DNA of 33,144 bases, from the NCBI GenBank assembly GCA_001785725.1, contig MFUQ01000003.1, positions 1-33,144 on the forward strand, read 5' to 3'. The position numbers were made by a program, and so were the translations under genes. Within the stretch, counting starts at the first letter, position 1. Every line of letters begins with the position of its first letter. This DNA is from Candidatus Nomurabacteria bacterium RIFCSPLOWO2_01_FULL_36_10b (GTDB lineage Bacteria; Patescibacteriota; Minisyncoccia; Phycocordibacterales; UBA1006). The notes under the pieces were generated by a model. That model had not been told where the DNA came from, ran no database searches, and was given only the letters and a program-made list of their open reading frames with translations. Shown here one piece after another: positions 30,850 to 33,144 of the stretch.

Positions 30850-33051
30850 ATGTATATGTGTTTTCGCTGTATTTCTCATATCTATTTTAAACATATTTTT
30901 TATTGTCTGGGAATTTTATTTCTAGTCATCATATTTTTTGCAAATACAAAATTAAATATAACAGAAGCGGCAATTATAACTGTTGATGAAGTTGCTTGTA
31001 CACTATCTGATGCCATCACAGCAAGTAATAATGATGCCGACCAAGGCACATGTACTGTCGCTGGTGGTGATGTAAGTGGTAGTTATGGAGATGACACAAT
31101 TAATATAACAACAGATAGCGCTGGAGGATGGTCAGTAATAAATGACCCAAATAGCAACATTACCATAGAAGGGAATGACCATACTTTAAATTTAGGTGGC
31201 TTAACACAAATTACTGTAGAAAGTCCAAATGCAGTAACTTTCCAAAATATTATACTAAGTAACGGATACGGGCTTAGTGGTGGCACAATTTATGCTCCAG
31301 AAACTTCAGCAAACCGTGAAATAATACTTGATAATGTAACAATTGAAAATGGTAATGCTGACATATTTGGAGGAGGAATATATATGATATCTGGTATTCT
31401 AACAATAACTGATAGCACATTTGATAATAACAGCGCGCCTTGGGGCCCAGCTATATTTGCAACAACAAATTCATTTCCACTTACAGTATCTATATCCGAT
31501 ACAACAATATCAAATAATAGTGGGGGATTTTACACTATAAGTTTAGGCCAGTCAAATGATGAAAATACACCACAAGATATAACGACAACATTTGAGAACA
31601 TTGTTTTTTCTGATAACACAGCCTATGGATCTGGGGTTGTAATTGGATCAGAATCTTTTTACAGTAGCGGTGCAACAGCAGACGCAACATTTGAAAATAT
31701 TGTTTTCAAAAATAACGAATCCATATCATCAGACCCAGTTGGTTTTGACATTTGGTGGGAAGGAACATATACATTTGAAAATATAACTATGCATGGGAAT
31801 TCATCAGCAAGTGGAATAGTTGGATTTAGTTTCCAAAACCAGCTTATGGATATAACAATAAAACACGTAACGCTCGCGGAAAATGATGCTACGGGAGTTG
31901 GCATTTATATGGAAGAAAATAACCACACATGGGAACCAATTAATATAAGTATAGGTAACAACATAATATACGACAACACAATTGATACGTCTGGAGAGTA
32001 TTTTTATACGTGCGCGGAAGAAAATTCTCCTATATTTGGAGATTTTACATTACTTGGAGGAAATATGTTTGAGTCCACTGATGTGGGGGGTGGTTTGGAA
32101 GAATGTACTTCTGATTGGGATGAGCCAATCAATACTATTGGAGTTGATCCTATGTTGGACTCCCTAACACTTGATAATGAAACATACGTTGTTCCACTTC
32201 TGCCTGGCTCACCAGCTATTGATTTCGGCCTTGATTTAGATGTTGATGAAGACCAACGTGGGGAATCTCGCCCATTTGATGGCGATGGCGACGGGATTGA
32301 AGGATATGACAGTGGAGCGTATGAATATGCAGTAGAAGAAGATGACCAGTTATTAGAAGAACAGTGCACGAGTAGAGATTGCCTTCCTCAATATTATCGT
32401 TTTGCGTGTAAGAATCCTTCTGCTGACCCATACTTAACTAATTTTTTCCTAAGGCCATCAGACCCTCGTTTCTTCTTCTATGTAAATAATCCATTTTTTT
32501 GTAGATTCGCAGAATTTGATTTTGACATATTGCCTTCTGACGAAGATATTATTAAGAATGAAGAATTGCTAGATTTATTTTATACAACTCTTGATTTACC
32601 AAGAATCATTGAAGAACTTGCGAAACTTCTTAAAGAAGATGAAACTGTTCTTGAAAATGCCGCGTGCCCAGTTTTCAGTGGTTCAATTAGACCAGGACAA
32701 AAATTAGAGCCACGTGATGGACATCAGGTTGCTCGTTGGCAACTATTCTTGAAGAAGTACTATAGTGAGCCATTAAAAGTCAGTGGAATGTACGTGACAG
32801 AAACACAAAATGCAATAGAGCGTTTTCAAGAAAGATACGCCGAAGCTATTCTGCGTCCATGGACATGGGGACCTAGTACTTTACAATTCCGTCCTACACG
32901 ACGTATATATAAACTAACAAATGCAACTGGCAATTATCTCATGGGATGCCCAGTTGAGAATCAGTGGATAGAAGATGCAAAATTATTTTTTGACATTAGT
33001 GAGGCCTTAAAAAACATTTATAATCTTGTTCCATTTAGAACACTTCCGTAA
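30850..33051 (+). CDS. Secreted beta-helix protein with CSLREA-like start and PG-binding-like end
   Basis: The product has 733 aa. It has an N-terminal signal/anchor (HIFYCLGILFLVIIFFANTKL). A CSLREA-type motif (CTLSDAITASNND, about residues 50-62) and a long run of Asn/Thr/Gly-rich strands with repeated [F/I]-E-N-I-[V/T] turns suggest a right-handed parallel beta-helix. It ends in a choice-of-anchor-Q-like block (PGSPAID...DQRGESRPFDGDGDG...DSGAYEY, about 450-495). Residues about 607-690 resemble a peptidoglycan-binding-1-type domain (VARWQLFLKKYY, TETQNAIERFQERYAEAILRPW, WGPSTLQF) as found at the C-terminus of many CPR surface proteins. Six or more cysteines lie in the C-terminal half. It is probably a surface adhesin or glycan-binding protein; its ligand is unknown. 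An alternative start is ATG 30856. Confidence 0.8.
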   Translation: MYMCFRCISHIYFKHIFYCLGILFLVIIFFANTKLNITEAAIITVDEVACTLSDAITASNNDADQGTCTVAGGDVSGSYGDDTINITTDSAGGWSVINDPNSNITIEGNDHTLNLGGLTQITVESPNAVTFQNIILSNGYGLSGGTIYAPETSANREIILDNVTIENGNADIFGGGIYMISGILTITDSTFDNNSAPWGPAIFATTNSFPLTVSISDTTISNNSGGFYTISLGQSNDENTPQDITTTFENIVFSDNTAYGSGVVIGSESFYSSGATADATFENIVFKNNESISSDPVGFDIWWEGTYTFENITMHGNSSASGIVGFSFQNQLMDITIKHVTLAENDATGVGIYMEENNHTWEPINISIGNNIIYDNTIDTSGEYFYTCAEENSPIFGDFTLLGGNMFESTDVGGGLEECTSDWDEPINTIGVDPMLDSLTLDNETYVVPLLPGSPAIDFGLDLDVDEDQRGESRPFDGDGDGIEGYDSGAYEYAVEEDDQLLEEQCTSRDCLPQYYRFACKNPSADPYLTNFFLRPSDPRFFFYVNNPFFCRFAEFDFDILPSDEDIIKNEELLDLFYTTLDLPRIIEELAKLLKEDETVLENAACPVFSGSIRPGQKLEPRDGHQVARWQLFLKKYYSEPLKVSGMYVTETQNAIERFQERYAEAILRPWTWGPSTLQFRPTRRIYKLTNATGNYLMGCPVENQWIEDAKLFFDISEALKNIYNLVPFRTLP

Positions 33052-33084
33052 TTAACCCCCATCTGCTCAAGCAGGATGACTTAC

Positions 33085-33144
33085 TCCGAAGAAAAAAGGC
33101 CTCCCCTTAACCCTATCCGAAGAAAGGCCTCCCCCTAACCCTAT
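33085..33144. repeat. Start of a short tandem repeat array
   Basis: Two adjacent units read TCCGAAGAAAAAAGGCCTCC... (31 nt, 33085-33115) and TCCGAAGAAAGGCCTCCCCC... (28 nt, 33116-33143). Both end in TAACCCTA. They differ in the length of the A and C runs. The array is cut by the window edge, and no spacer separates the units. Confidence 0.7.

Noticed and set aside
33085..33144. Possible CRISPR repeats at the right edge.
   Set aside because: The units are directly adjacent with no spacers, and no cas genes are in the window.

Overview
The window looks like the chromosome of a host-dependent or streamlined bacterium of the Candidate Phyla Radiation (Patescibacteria), most likely a parcubacterial lineage. 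This is inferred from several things: AT-rich DNA, very compact core genes, domain-trimmed enzymes (ProRS without its editing domain, a short EF-Ts, a 780-residue SMC), and secreted proteins of types common in that group. TGA is used as a stop (rpsB ends in TGA), so the Gracilibacteria/Absconditabacteria code change does not apply. There is no plasmid, phage, transposase, CRISPR array or defence island here; almost everything is core information processing or cell envelope.

Layout. 1-1315 (minus): the edge of a possible membrane protein and a secreted coiled-coil/cysteine-rich protein. 1411-5757 (minus): proS-mreB-mreC-tgt, tightly packed. 5929-6417 (minus): a lone PemK/MazF-like protein, back to back with rpsB-tsf-small membrane protein (plus). 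8415-9084 (plus): tRNA-Thr(TGT), then tag (3-methyladenine glycosylase I). 9123-10796 (minus): a UMF1-type MFS transporter and a DUF378-like membrane protein with a cysteine/serine tail. 10938-20966 (minus): rpoB-rpoC-dnaG-rpoD, putting both large RNA polymerase subunits, primase and the main sigma factor in one run. 21124-22652 (minus): rpsP-khpA-trmD. 22820-25760 (plus): rnr and a VanY-type carboxypeptidase. 25832-30714 (minus): an unrecognised ORF, smc, rnc, a NusB-Nudix fusion and rpmF. 30850-33051 (plus): a large secreted beta-helix protein with a C-terminal peptidoglycan-binding-like domain. The window ends in a short tandem repeat that runs off the edge.

What stands out. (1) At many genes a good -10 hexamer sits only 7-11 nt upstream of the chosen ATG (exactly 10 nt at rpmF, tsf, rpoD, rpsP and the small membrane protein), and Shine-Dalgarno sequences are mostly absent. 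This implies widespread leaderless or near-leaderless transcripts. (2) A composite two-hairpin repeat is present twice with compensatory stem changes. A related double hairpin is inserted in frame in tgt, and simple 3-nt-loop palindromes lie inside dnaG and vanY. (3) Several proteins deviate from their families: Tgt without its three zinc cysteines, SMC without a recognisable hinge, and NusB fused to Nudix. I did not find a clearly new multi-gene system; the non-coding architecture is the most unusual part.
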